Assembly: GCA_031538895.1 (NCBI GenBank)
Contig: JAVKLU010000035.1
Coordinates: 1-13,035 of the forward strand
Direction: 5' to 3'
Origin: JAVKLU01 sp031538895
Lineage (GTDB): Bacteria; Pseudomonadota; Gammaproteobacteria; Burkholderiales; Burkholderiaceae
Length of the DNA: 13,035 bases
This document shows positions 6,997 to 13,035 of this stretch, piece by piece. The notes below the pieces were generated by a model, which worked only from the letters and a program-made list of their open reading frames with translations, had not been told where the DNA came from and made no database searches. Each line of letters starts with the position of its first letter. The first letter of the stretch is position 1. A program made the translations under genes and the position numbers.

Positions 6997-7385
6997 GGTG
7001 ATTTCTTTTGCGGGGTTTCTCGACAGGGGGCTGTCGATTGAATGAGTACCCAAAACATTGCCGCTGGCGGAATGTTTTTGATCAAGGGCCCCAGTGGATG
7101 CAGCCACAGGCTGGGTGAGAGCAGTGTGGCAAGAATTGTCATCAATATCATGCTCAGCAAAGCGCACCAGTAAATACCTCTGCGCGGCACAAACCATAAA
7201 GCTAATCCCAGTAAGACATCCAGTAAAGCACCACACCAAATGAGCGCATCCATCCATGCAGCGTTGGTCATGCCAGCTGCCATTAACAAAGTGGTGCTTT
7301 GACCGCGCAATTCAATCAAGCTGACTAAACCTGTCATCAGCCACACCGCCACCAGACTAAACCGCAATAGTTTCAAGTTGTTCAT
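6993..7385 (-). CDS. DoxX-like membrane protein
   Basis: A 130-residue protein with four hydrophobic helices, resembling the DoxX-like family (DoxX_3). It starts MNNLKLLRFSLVAVWLMTGL, a first helix typical of the group, followed by MDALIWCGALLDVLLGLALW, a short basic loop and two more helices. The stop codon overlaps the start of the DUF2269 gene (ATGA), so the two are co-translated. The ATG at 7385 begins the conserved region; the 57 upstream in-frame residues read like non-coding translation. Molecular function is not established for this group; roles in redox or membrane homeostasis have been proposed for DoxX relatives. The upstream region contains a short coding scrap (7460-7525) and degenerate 15-bp repeats. 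Confidence 0.75.
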   Translation of the reverse strand: MNNLKLLRFSLVAVWLMTGLVSLIELRGQSTTLLMAAGMTNAAWMDALIWCGALLDVLLGLALWFVPRRGIYWCALLSMILMTILATLLSPSLWLHPLGPLIKNIPPAAMFWVLIQSTAPCRETPQKKSP

Positions 7386-7459
7386 ATCGTTGCCAGTGTC
7401 TATAGCAAGGTGTGCGCCCGTGCTTGAAAACTGGATTGTGGTGGGCTCAAAACCCCCAC

Positions 7460-7525
7460 TCAAGGCACCAGCGCCAAGAACAGGAAGGCGGCAAAAATCA
7501 CCAAGTGCACCGCGCCTTGCATCAT
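7460..7525 (-). pseudogene. C-terminal-looking membrane-segment scrap upstream of the DoxX-like gene
   Basis: A 21-codon open frame starts MMQGAVHLVIFAAF and continues as a single hydrophobic helix to a stop 74 bp before the DoxX-like start. The frame is open further upstream to about 7585 (reading ..CPSFGFGRTS before the double Met), so it resembles the last transmembrane helix of a larger protein whose rest is missing. It could be the decayed end of a third gene of the DoxX/DUF2269 operon, or a tiny membrane peptide. No ribosome site supports the latter. Identification is weak. Confidence 0.3.
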
Positions 7526-7584
7526 GCTGGTTCGGCCAAAGCCAAAAGAGGGACAAGTGAATGGTGCAAGGACATGGTGATCGC

Positions 7585-7645
7585 GGCGTGTTTATCGGGG
7601 GCGTGTTTATCGAGGGTTACCTATTCCTATCAGTGTTTATCCGTA
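7585..7645. repeat. Degenerate 15-bp tandem repeats between the PEBP and DoxX-like genes
   Basis: GGCGTGTTTATCG occurs at 7585-7597 and 7600-7612. The core GTGTTTATC recurs at 7633, exactly two further periods along, with the copy at 7618 worn down. The period is 15 bp, as in the arrays at 1958 and 3650, but the sequence differs. The array is intergenic, in the upstream region of the DoxX-like operon. Confidence 0.7.
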
Positions 7646-7656
7646 CTTATCCATAC

Positions 7657-10050
7657 CTAGGGCGTGTAGGTCAGGGATCGAAGAATGACAAAGCTGCAAC
7701 TATTGATACATGTGCGGTTTTGTGTGCGCGCCGTGACTCCGCCACCACCGTTATCGGTCAACACGACCTCCATTCGTAAATTGAAGTTTCCGCCACCACA
7801 ATATTGTGCAGATAACCAGAATGAAATTTGGCTACTGGTTTTAGAAAAATCGCTGATGCCGGCGTCGGCCTCGCCGACACAAGAGCCAGCCCCCAGCACC
7901 GCGCTGAGATTCGATGGCCCAATATCGGATATGGCGCCGTTAGGTAGAAAAGTCCCACTTTGATCGCTCCTCCAAGGGCCGATAGTGCTAGTCCCGCGAA
8001 CACTCAGTGCGAAGGCCGCGCTCGCACTTTGCGCTGCGTTGTCTTGCACCAATACCGTGTAAGTATTCGTGGCTTGGGTACTGTTGGCTATGCCGGTGAG
8101 AAGGCCGCTGGCCCTGTCCAGGCTCAAACCCGGCGGTAAAGCCGGAGTAACACTATAGGTATAGGGACTGACACCACCACTGGCGCTGACGGGGGTTTGG
8201 TTTGCTGACACTCCTTGGGTCAGGCTGAGGCTAGCATTGTTCGCTGTCGTCACCAAGCGTGCTCGAATTGTGATCGTGAAATTTCCGGTTGCTGTTTGAG
8301 AGGATCCATCGGTCACGGTAACGGTATAGGAGGTGTTGGCCTGCGTCGCGCTGGGCGTCCCGCTCACAGCACCCGTGCTAGTGCTAAAGCTCAAACCCGT
8401 TGGTAAAGCAGGAGTAACACTATAGGTATAGGGACTGACACCACCACTGGCGCTGACGGGGGTTTGGTTTGCTGACACTCCTTGGGTCAGGCTGAGGCTA
8501 GCATTGTTCGCTGTCGTCACCAAGCGCGCTCGAATTGTGATCGTGAAATTTCCGGTTGCTGTTTGAGAGGATCCATCGGTCACGGTAACGGTATAGGAGG
8601 TGTTGGCCTGCGTCGCGCTGGGCGTCCCGCTCACAGCACCCGTGCTAGTGTTAAAACTCAAACCCGCCGGTAACGCAGGAGCAACACGATAGGTATAGGG
8701 ACTGACACCGCCAGTGGCAAGTACCGGTATATTGCTACTCATCGCGGTGTTTTGTACCAAAGAATAGCTGGGGGTTCTAACCGTCGCTGCCAGACTCTCC
8801 TCAACCACGAGCGTGAAAATTCCAGTTCCCGTTTGAGCGGCCGCATCGGTAACGGTAACGGTATACGAGGTGCTCGCTTGCGTCGCGCTGGGTGTCCCAC
8901 TCACTTCACCCGTGCTGGTGTTAAAACTCAAACCAGCTGGTAAAGCAGGACTGACGCGGTACAGCAAAGGTTCAACTCCACCCAACACTCGTATCGACCT
9001 CCGCGCAGTTAAGGCGGTCCCACGAGTCAAGGAAAACACATTCAATGGTGCCGGCCATTCTTGCGCCGCCAGTTCGGCGTTGGCCGTAGTGTTCAGTATG
9101 GCGGTACCGAGGATTTTGTTTGGGTCTTGTATCAGTGTCGCGCTCAAGGCCTCAGGGTCAGTCGCGGCATTGCTGGGGGTCAGGGCCGACACGTTCAAAG
9201 CGTAAAGTGTGAAGGTATAAGAGTGGGTGTTACTCGGGGGACAGGGGCCGCTATAGCCCGTGCTACCGGAACTATTTGTTCCTTGTACCACTGCCGCCAG
9301 GGCACCGCTCTGTGCGCCCGCCACGGCACTGGCGAGACTAGTCTGATTGGCGGGAATATTCCACAGCGACCAGTGTTTATAACCGCTGGCAGTGGGGCTA
9401 GTGTCGGCCATGATCAGGGCAAAGCTTTGGGTGCTGGCAGGGGGATCGACCCAATTTAAAGGAGGCGAGGTGTTGTTGGCCGGCATTGCGTTACTGCCAG
9501 CACACCCGGGATGACCTAGGGGTGGATTGGGCGACATGCCGGCCCAGTAGCTCGTGGGCAAGGCACTGCCATTGTTAAAGGCGCTGCTGCTGAGTTTGAA
9601 CGCGGGCGGGACGATCAGCGTGATCGTGGTATTGACCGAAAAGGCGCGATTATCGGCCCACACAGTGACGCTGGCGGGTCCCGCTGCGGGAGCTTTCAAG
9701 GTGCATTGATAATGCCGCACGCCGCTATCGCCACCACTAATCTCGGTTGATGCCGCACACACCGACTGTCCATTGGCCTCTATCTTGAGCGTGTACCCAC
9801 TGTTTAAATTGCGACCGCGCAGTTGGCACGACGCGACGGCATCGATCGAGTAGGGCTGGGAACCGCAAGATAACTCAGTGGCCACGGCTGCTGGCATGGT
9901 GTCGAGTTGATTCATGATCGGGACATCACAGGCCCAGGCCGCCAAAGACAGGCAACAAATCAGCACACGATCTGCGATGCCAGTCCAGCGTCGAGATAAT
10001 TGGCTCGGCAAAAAGTTATTTTTCAGTAAATTAAATACACTAATCATCAT
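7657..10050 (-). CDS. Exported protein: PEBP/YbhB-like domain plus four He_PIG Ig-like repeats
   Basis: A 797-residue predicted exported protein. Residues 1-41 form a long signal region ending LSLAAWAC; Cys41 may be lipidated, though Trp at -2 is unusual. Residues 60-150 are a Cys-containing beta-rich region. Residues 153-321 match the YbhB/YbcL-type PEBP fold: NNTSPPLNW, DTSP..GYKHWSLWNIP and GYSGPCPP are the ligand-pocket segments of that family. Four He_PIG-type (putative Ig) repeats follow at about 340-416, 425-506, 514-595 and 603-684, each with GG(V)xPYxYxVxPALPxGLSxxxxTG and TYTVTVTD-like strands. Repeats 2-4 include two nearly identical 267-bp DNA units. Residues 688-797 are a Cys-containing C-terminal domain I do not recognise. 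Usual bacterial YbhB proteins are single-domain, about 150-200 residues, so this fusion is atypical. The role is unknown; surface display or binding is a guess. The start choice (10050 or 10047) is not decided by any ribosome site. Confidence 0.85.
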   Translation of the reverse strand: MMISVFNLLKNNFLPSQLSRRWTGIADRVLICCLSLAAWACDVPIMNQLDTMPAAVATELSCGSQPYSIDAVASCQLRGRNLNSGYTLKIEANGQSVCAASTEISGGDSGVRHYQCTLKAPAAGPASVTVWADNRAFSVNTTITLIVPPAFKLSSSAFNNGSALPTSYWAGMSPNPPLGHPGCAGSNAMPANNTSPPLNWVDPPASTQSFALIMADTSPTASGYKHWSLWNIPANQTSLASAVAGAQSGALAAVVQGTNSSGSTGYSGPCPPSNTHSYTFTLYALNVSALTPSNAATDPEALSATLIQDPNKILGTAILNTTANAELAAQEWPAPLNVFSLTRGTALTARRSIRVLGGVEPLLYRVSPALPAGLSFNTSTGEVSGTPSATQASTSYTVTVTDAAAQTGTGIFTLVVEESLAATVRTPSYSLVQNTAMSSNIPVLATGGVSPYTYRVAPALPAGLSFNTSTGAVSGTPSATQANTSYTVTVTDGSSQTATGNFTITIRARLVTTANNASLSLTQGVSANQTPVSASGGVSPYTYSVTPALPTGLSFSTSTGAVSGTPSATQANTSYTVTVTDGSSQTATGNFTITIRARLVTTANNASLSLTQGVSANQTPVSASGGVSPYTYSVTPALPPGLSLDRASGLLTGIANSTQATNTYTVLVQDNAAQSASAAFALSVRGTSTIGPWRSDQSGTFLPNGAISDIGPSNLSAVLGAGSCVGEADAGISDFSKTSSQISFWLSAQYCGGGNFNLRMEVVLTDNGGGGVTARTQNRTCINSCSFVILRSLTYTP
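8144..8677 (-). repeat. Two nearly identical 267-bp tandem units in the He_PIG region
   Basis: Units 8144-8410 and 8411-8677 (89 codons each) are identical except for one base near 8258/8525 and a handful of bases at their right ends (for example gttggtaaagca versus gccggtaacgca). The flanking He_PIG repeats are more diverged. This pattern indicates a recent in-frame duplication or gene conversion of one Ig-like domain. Confidence 0.95.
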
Positions 10051-10126
10051 GGTTTAGTCAGCTTGGAGAAGAAAATATACGCGCAGATTGCCGTGAGTGT
10101 TTTAGAAGCAAGTAGTGGCCAAGTGT

Positions 10127-10726
10127 TCAGTGGGCCTTGTGGTGGTGTGACATCAGACGGTCAGCATAGGCAATCGCAATCGCGCTGAGCAAGAACGCCA
10201 TGTGGATCAGGGTCTGCCACATCAACACTTTTTCATCGTAGTTGGCCGCGTTGATAAAGGTTTTGAGCAAATGGATGGAGCTGATGCCGATGATGGCCGT
10301 GCCCAACTTGACTTTGAGCACCGATGCATTCACATGATCCAGCCACTCGGGCTGGTCAGGGTGATCTTCCAAATTCAGGCGTGAGACAAAGGTTTCGTAG
10401 CCGCCGACGATGACCATGATCAGCAAATTGGAGATCATGACCACATCGATCAGAGCCAGCACGGCCAGCATGATGATGGTTTCATTGAGCGCGGTGATGG
10501 GCGCATCGACTTTGTAGCCGATGCTGGTGATTAGGGCTTGCAAGGCTTGTTGGTTGCCAAACGCCGCCTCTAGCAGATGCACCAATTCGACCCAAAAATG
10601 GAAAACGTACACAGCTTGTGCGGCGATCAAGCCCAGATACAAAGGCAATTGGAGCCAGCGACTGGCAAAAATAAAGCTGTTCAATGGGCTTAGGGAGTTT
10701 TTTTTGTCAGGCGTTGGTTTGGACAT
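10127..10726 (-). CDS. yqhA: YqhA/UPF0114-family inner membrane protein
   Basis: A 199-residue membrane protein of the UPF0114 (TIGR00645, YqhA/HI0507) family. Helices are seen at about 24-47 (LPLYLGLIAAQAVYVFHFWV), 81-109 (IIMLAVLALIDVVMISNLLIMVIVGGYETF) and near residues 140-160 and 170-188. The motif ISNLLIMVIVGGYETFVSRL and the following D/E-rich loop (EDHPDQPEWLDHV) are typical of the family. The C-terminus is His-rich (SHHHKAH). The length fits, being slightly longer than E. coli YqhA. Function is unknown. The gene is monocistronic; the start at 10726 has no clear Shine-Dalgarno. The upstream 509-bp gap (10727-11235) holds a palindromic element copy and AT-rich DNA. Confidence 0.88.
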   Translation of the reverse strand: MSKPTPDKKNSLSPLNSFIFASRWLQLPLYLGLIAAQAVYVFHFWVELVHLLEAAFGNQQALQALITSIGYKVDAPITALNETIIMLAVLALIDVVMISNLLIMVIVGGYETFVSRLNLEDHPDQPEWLDHVNASVLKVKLGTAIIGISSIHLLKTFINAANYDEKVLMWQTLIHMAFLLSAIAIAYADRLMSHHHKAH

Positions 10727-10918
10727 GTTTTCTAGGGTAGAAAGTCGGTGACTTTGGACAAGTTCGAATGTTAAGGCTTAAATTTAGATTTAGGGTTAAC
10801 ACAGCAAAAAAAAACAACATGGAGCACTAAATGAATTATAGGACAGAGCAGATGTTCTTAAAGAAAAATGTTGCTACTTTGCATGCGGTGAAAATCTCCC
10901 CTCACGCATACATATGGA

Positions 10919-11056
10919 CACTTCTATAAATACAGAATGTGCGGATGAATTGCTTTGTTGCACAGCACACAGAAACCGGAGCGTACCTACAGTACGTGAG
11001 GATTTCGCGTACTGCGCAACAAAGCAATTCGCCGCAAAAATGAATTGATAGAAGTG
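10919..11056 (+). repeat. Palindromic dispersed-type repeat element, copy 1 (138 bp)
   Basis: The element is bounded by CACTTCTAT (10919-10927) and ATAGAAGTG (11048-11056), a perfect 9-bp terminal inverted repeat. Inside, arms of 15 bp (10947-10961 and 11016-11030, gaattgctttgttgc and its complement) form a perfect long stem, extended by GCGG/CCGC. A smaller GTAC hairpin lies in the centre. A second copy lies inverted at 12900. No coding capacity and no transposase. It resembles a MITE or REP-like element. No target duplication could be recognised. An open frame overlying it on the minus strand is not a gene. Confidence 0.88.
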
Positions 11057-11235
11057 CCCTTCTATTGAGTGACGCACGGGTCTTGTACGGATGTGTCGCC
11101 CGCGCACTGTAGAGGAGCGGTTCTGATAAATAGTCAAATATTTTTGAGAACTGCGCTTAGAATCGCGCACCGTATTAGATTTAATTAAATTTAATTTGTA
11201 ATTAGTACCTTTTATCTTTTACCGATATTACACAT

Positions 11236-11898
11236 ATGGTCGACTCCTCACTTACGCAAGAAATTTTGCATGCTGAAATCGAAATGGTTCAGTTGTATCA
11301 AAAAACGAATAACTTGTCGCAATTAACGCGCCCCGATTTAGGCGTTTTATTAGAGCAGCTGAGTTTGGCACGCGAACGTTGCGATCATTTGCTTGAACGC
11401 AGCATGGGTGCCGACAGACAGCGCGTCGCAGCATTAAAAAATCGGATTGATGACGCTTACCAAACAGTGACTGAGCCTTTATTAAAAGGGGTTGAACCAG
11501 TTGAGCCTGCTGAACATACTGACGATGTTGTGACGGAACCAACGCAGTCTTTGTCATCATCGCAGTCTTTGTCATCATTAGTTCGCGAAGCGAATCCGGA
11601 ATTGGCCGAGAAAAAATTGTCTGATACGACTGAAACTGCGCACACCAATGCGCCAACAGAGTTCCAAGCATCATTGCATTCTGCGCGCATCGAAGATTTG
11701 GTGACATCTGCGCCTCATCTTGATTCAGAGCCACCGCACAAACATAAAAAAGCAACTTATTTGTTTTTACATGCGCTTAAGGATTTCTTTTTGTCGCAAA
11801 TTTTGGTGGCGGGGATATTTTGGGTGGCTGTGTTTTTGTTTATCTCCGCAGTCAGTCCAGAGACGATTCATGCAATTGTGAAATGGATATCGTCGTAA
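11236..11898 (+). CDS. Uncharacterised protein: coiled-coil, low-complexity linker, C-terminal membrane helix
   Basis: I do not recognise this 220-residue protein. Residues 1-75 are helical and likely coiled-coil (EILHAEIEMVQLYQKTNN, LLEQLSLARERCDHLLERS). Residues 85-165 are acidic, Ser/Thr-rich and low-complexity, including a perfect 18-bp DNA duplication giving QSLSS twice. A basic patch HKHKK precedes a single strong transmembrane helix at about 187-206 (ILVAGIFWVAVFLFISAV) and a short tail. It has no signal peptide, so it is probably tail-anchored, with the coiled coil in the cytoplasm. The upstream DNA is very AT-rich (11180-11220), which suits a promoter. The CBS-domain gene follows after 26 bp, so both are probably one operon and may act together. 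Confidence 0.7.
   Translation: MVDSSLTQEILHAEIEMVQLYQKTNNLSQLTRPDLGVLLEQLSLARERCDHLLERSMGADRQRVAALKNRIDDAYQTVTEPLLKGVEPVEPAEHTDDVVTEPTQSLSSSQSLSSLVREANPELAEKKLSDTTETAHTNAPTEFQASLHSARIEDLVTSAPHLDSEPPHKHKKATYLFLHALKDFFLSQILVAGIFWVAVFLFISAVSPETIHAIVKWISS
11543..11578 (+). repeat. Perfect 18-bp tandem duplication
   Basis: The unit cgcagtctttgtcatcat occurs twice in direct succession (11543-11560 and 11561-11578), encoding a QSLSS repeat in the low-complexity linker of the uncharacterised membrane protein. Confidence 0.95.
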
Positions 11899-11924
11899 GG
11901 TTTTGTTGATATTGGTGGAACCAA

Positions 11925-12392
11925 ATGAAAGCTCGTGAAATCCTCAAAGTAAAAGGTGATATTTTGTACACCATCAAGCCTAGCGCGAGCATGAGCGAGG
12001 CCTTGGACTTTATGCATCAAGAAGACATCGGTTCATTGGTGGTGATGGAGTTTGGCGAGTTAGTAGGGATGCTGACTTTTCGGGAAATGATTACTGCAAT
12101 GTCTGAATTGCAAACGAGCTCAGAAAATTTGCAAAACGTTTTATCCACGGCGACGGTGCGTAAATATATGGACGCGCATCCGATGACGGTGACGCCAGAC
12201 ACGGATGTCAACGAAGTTCGCCGCATGATGATTGAAGCGCATTGCCGCTATTTACCAGTGCTTAATGCTAAAACTTTAGTCGGGATTATTTCATTTTATG
12301 ATGTGGCGCGGGCAGTATTGGATGCGCAAGCAGTTGAAAACAAATTGCTCAAAGCGTATATCCGCGATTGGCCGACCGAAGAAAAAACATAA
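11925..12392 (+). CDS. Protein with two CBS domains
   Basis: A 155-residue soluble protein made of a tandem CBS pair (Bateman module), which in this family binds adenine nucleotides and acts as an energy or redox sensor. CBS1 covers about 9-60 (LYTIKPSASMSEALDFMHQE, IGSLVVME-GELVGMLTFREMI). CBS2 covers about 84-138 (YMDAHPMTVTPDTDVNEVRRMM, RYLPVL-AKTLVGIISFYDVARAVL). No catalytic domain is attached, so it is a stand-alone regulator. The ribosome site GGTGGA lies just before the ATG. It follows the coiled-coil membrane protein by 26 bp and is likely co-transcribed; the partner could be its target, though this is only inferred from position. Confidence 0.92.
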   Translation: MKAREILKVKGDILYTIKPSASMSEALDFMHQEDIGSLVVMEFGELVGMLTFREMITAMSELQTSSENLQNVLSTATVRKYMDAHPMTVTPDTDVNEVRRMMIEAHCRYLPVLNAKTLVGIISFYDVARAVLDAQAVENKLLKAYIRDWPTEEKT

Positions 12393-12473
12393 TTTTTTGG
12401 AGTGCTTTTTCAGTTTTCAGATTGATTAGTTTTTGCCCTAAAGAAAAGTCGTGCTAAAAGTCGGCTTATCTAT

Positions 12474-12490
12474 TAGAATTGCGCCCCTTT
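12474..12490 (+). promoter_or_regulatory. Candidate tRNA promoter -10 and GC-rich discriminator
   Basis: TAGAAT (12474-12479) resembles a -10 box and is followed by the GC-rich stretch GCGCCCC directly before the tRNA. A GC-rich discriminator is typical of stable-RNA promoters under stringent control. No good -35 hexamer is seen at the expected spacing, so this is tentative. Confidence 0.3.
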
Positions 12491-12567
<77 letters not shown>

Positions 12568-12588
12568 ATATTCACCACCAATTCATAA

Positions 12589-12662
12589 AATTAACATTCA
12601 GTACCTAGTTTGAATAGAGGATGTTAATTGGATGTCTTAGCCGTAGTTGATCTTAGACATCC
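12589..12662 (+). other. Two abutting stem-loops after the tRNA
   Basis: AATTAACAT (12589-12597) pairs perfectly with ATGTTAATT (12621-12629). Immediately next, GGATGTCT (12630-12637) pairs perfectly with AGACATCC (12655-12662), extended inward by AG/CT past one mismatch. Neither is followed by a T-run. They lie in the 332-bp gap between the tRNA and the second palindromic element, which contains no convincing gene. Confidence 0.55.
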
Positions 12663-12674
12663 TATGCTTCATTC

Positions 12675-12725
12675 AAAACGCTTGTAGACCCTTGGATTTA
12701 TATTCTTTGGTTACAAGCGTTTTTG
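12675..12725 (+). terminator. Long-stem terminator-like hairpin downstream of tRNA-Met
   Basis: AAAACGCTTGTA (12675-12686) and TACAAGCGTTTT (12712-12723) are perfect 12-bp arms. The stem extends inward by ACC/GGT past a bulged G, and TTTTT overlaps the 3' arm. The A-rich start and T-rich end fit an intrinsic terminator of the tRNA transcript, although the loop is longer than usual. Confidence 0.6.
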
Positions 12726-12899
12726 CTTTTAAAGCGAAAATACTTTTGTGTTTGATGAAGAGGTGTCTTGGTGTGTGTCTGGAGTGCATCTGGGCGTATG
12801 CCCGCGTTGTAAAAGCGAGTTGGCGTGAACGACTGCACCCGAATAAAAACTATGAGGAGCAGAGGGCAAGCGCTTTTATTTTGAGATGATATTGAAGGG

Positions 12900-13035
12900 C
12901 ACTTCTATCAATTCATTTTTGCGGCGAATTGCTTTGTTGCGCAGTACGCGAAATCCTCACGTACTGTATGTACGCTCCGGTTTCTGTGTGCTGTGCGCCT
13001 CGCACTTCATCCGCACATTCTGTATTTATAGAAGT
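12900..13035 (-). repeat. Palindromic dispersed-type repeat element, copy 2 (inverted, cut by window end)
   Basis: Starts CACTTCTAT (12900-12908) and reaches ATAGAAGT at the last base, so probably only one base is missing. Its reverse complement matches copy 1 almost throughout. It differs by one base in the central GTAC hairpin and in one arm, where copy 1 has gaattgctttgttgc and copy 2 has gaagtgcgaggcgc. The two copies face each other across 1.84 kb containing two genes and the tRNA. Confidence 0.88.

Noticed and set aside
6997..7257. N-terminal 87-residue extension of the DUF2269 frame
   Set aside because: It overlaps the DoxX-like gene in another frame; the ATGA-coupled start at 6996 gives a full membrane protein beginning with the family's first helix.
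8215..8943. Three similar 63-codon plus-strand open frames
   Set aside because: They are repeated antisense shadows of the He_PIG repeats, spaced by the repeat period.
10874..11170. 98-codon minus-strand open frame
   Set aside because: It lies over the palindromic repeat element and its composition follows the repeat, not a gene.
12647..12889. 80-codon plus-strand open frame after the tRNA
   Set aside because: It begins inside the tRNA-distal hairpin, spans the long terminator-like stem, has no ribosome site and no recognisable motif. A CPRC pair seen in another frame has no start either.

Overview
The window reads like a mid-GC betaproteobacterial chromosome segment, possibly Neisseriales or Burkholderiales. 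This rests on a Gcr-type 'site-specific recombinase' membrane protein (PF10136-like), a UPF0114/YqhA protein, a DoxX-like/DUF2269 gene pair and the general codon style. The assignment to order is inference only. No phage genes, insertion-sequence transposase, CRISPR array or plasmid functions are visible.

Layout. Positions 1-34 hold a strong rho-independent terminator of a gene outside the window. Positions 203-1972 (+) encode a secreted zinc metalloprotease lipoprotein. Its 3' end runs into four perfect 15-bp repeats that each carry a stop codon, and the +1 frame stays open beyond them. Positions 2071-2862 (-) encode a ZIP-family metal transporter with a His-rich loop. Its upstream region contains a nested palindrome. 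Positions 3181-5211 (+) encode the Gcr-like membrane protein. Positions 5367-6354 (+) encode a lipoprotein with two Big_2 Ig-like domains, whose frame is broken by a run of eight G directly after the lipobox cysteine. On the minus strand then lie a DUF2269 protein and a DoxX-like protein (overlapping ATGA), a C-terminal-looking coding scrap, a large PEBP plus He_PIG-repeat lipoprotein (7657-10050) and a YqhA-family protein (10127-10726). The right part contains an unrecognised coiled-coil/membrane protein, a two-CBS-domain protein and an elongator-type tRNA-Met(CAT). This block is bracketed by two inverted copies of a ~138-bp palindromic element (10919-11056 and 12900-13035).

Themes. Three genes encode exported lipoproteins: a protease, an Ig-domain protein and a PEBP/He_PIG protein. 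All three carry slippage-prone DNA: G8 tracts, 12-bp and 15-bp tandem repeats, or two nearly identical 267-bp units. Two of the three show or imply a frameshift. The most interesting hypothesis is that surface or secreted proteins here are switched or diversified by replication slippage. The alternative, ordinary decay or homopolymer sequencing error, cannot be excluded from one sequence.

The remaining genes (ZIP transporter, YqhA, DoxX/DUF2269, CBS protein, tRNA) look like ordinary housekeeping or accessory membrane functions. No single multi-gene system ties the whole window together.
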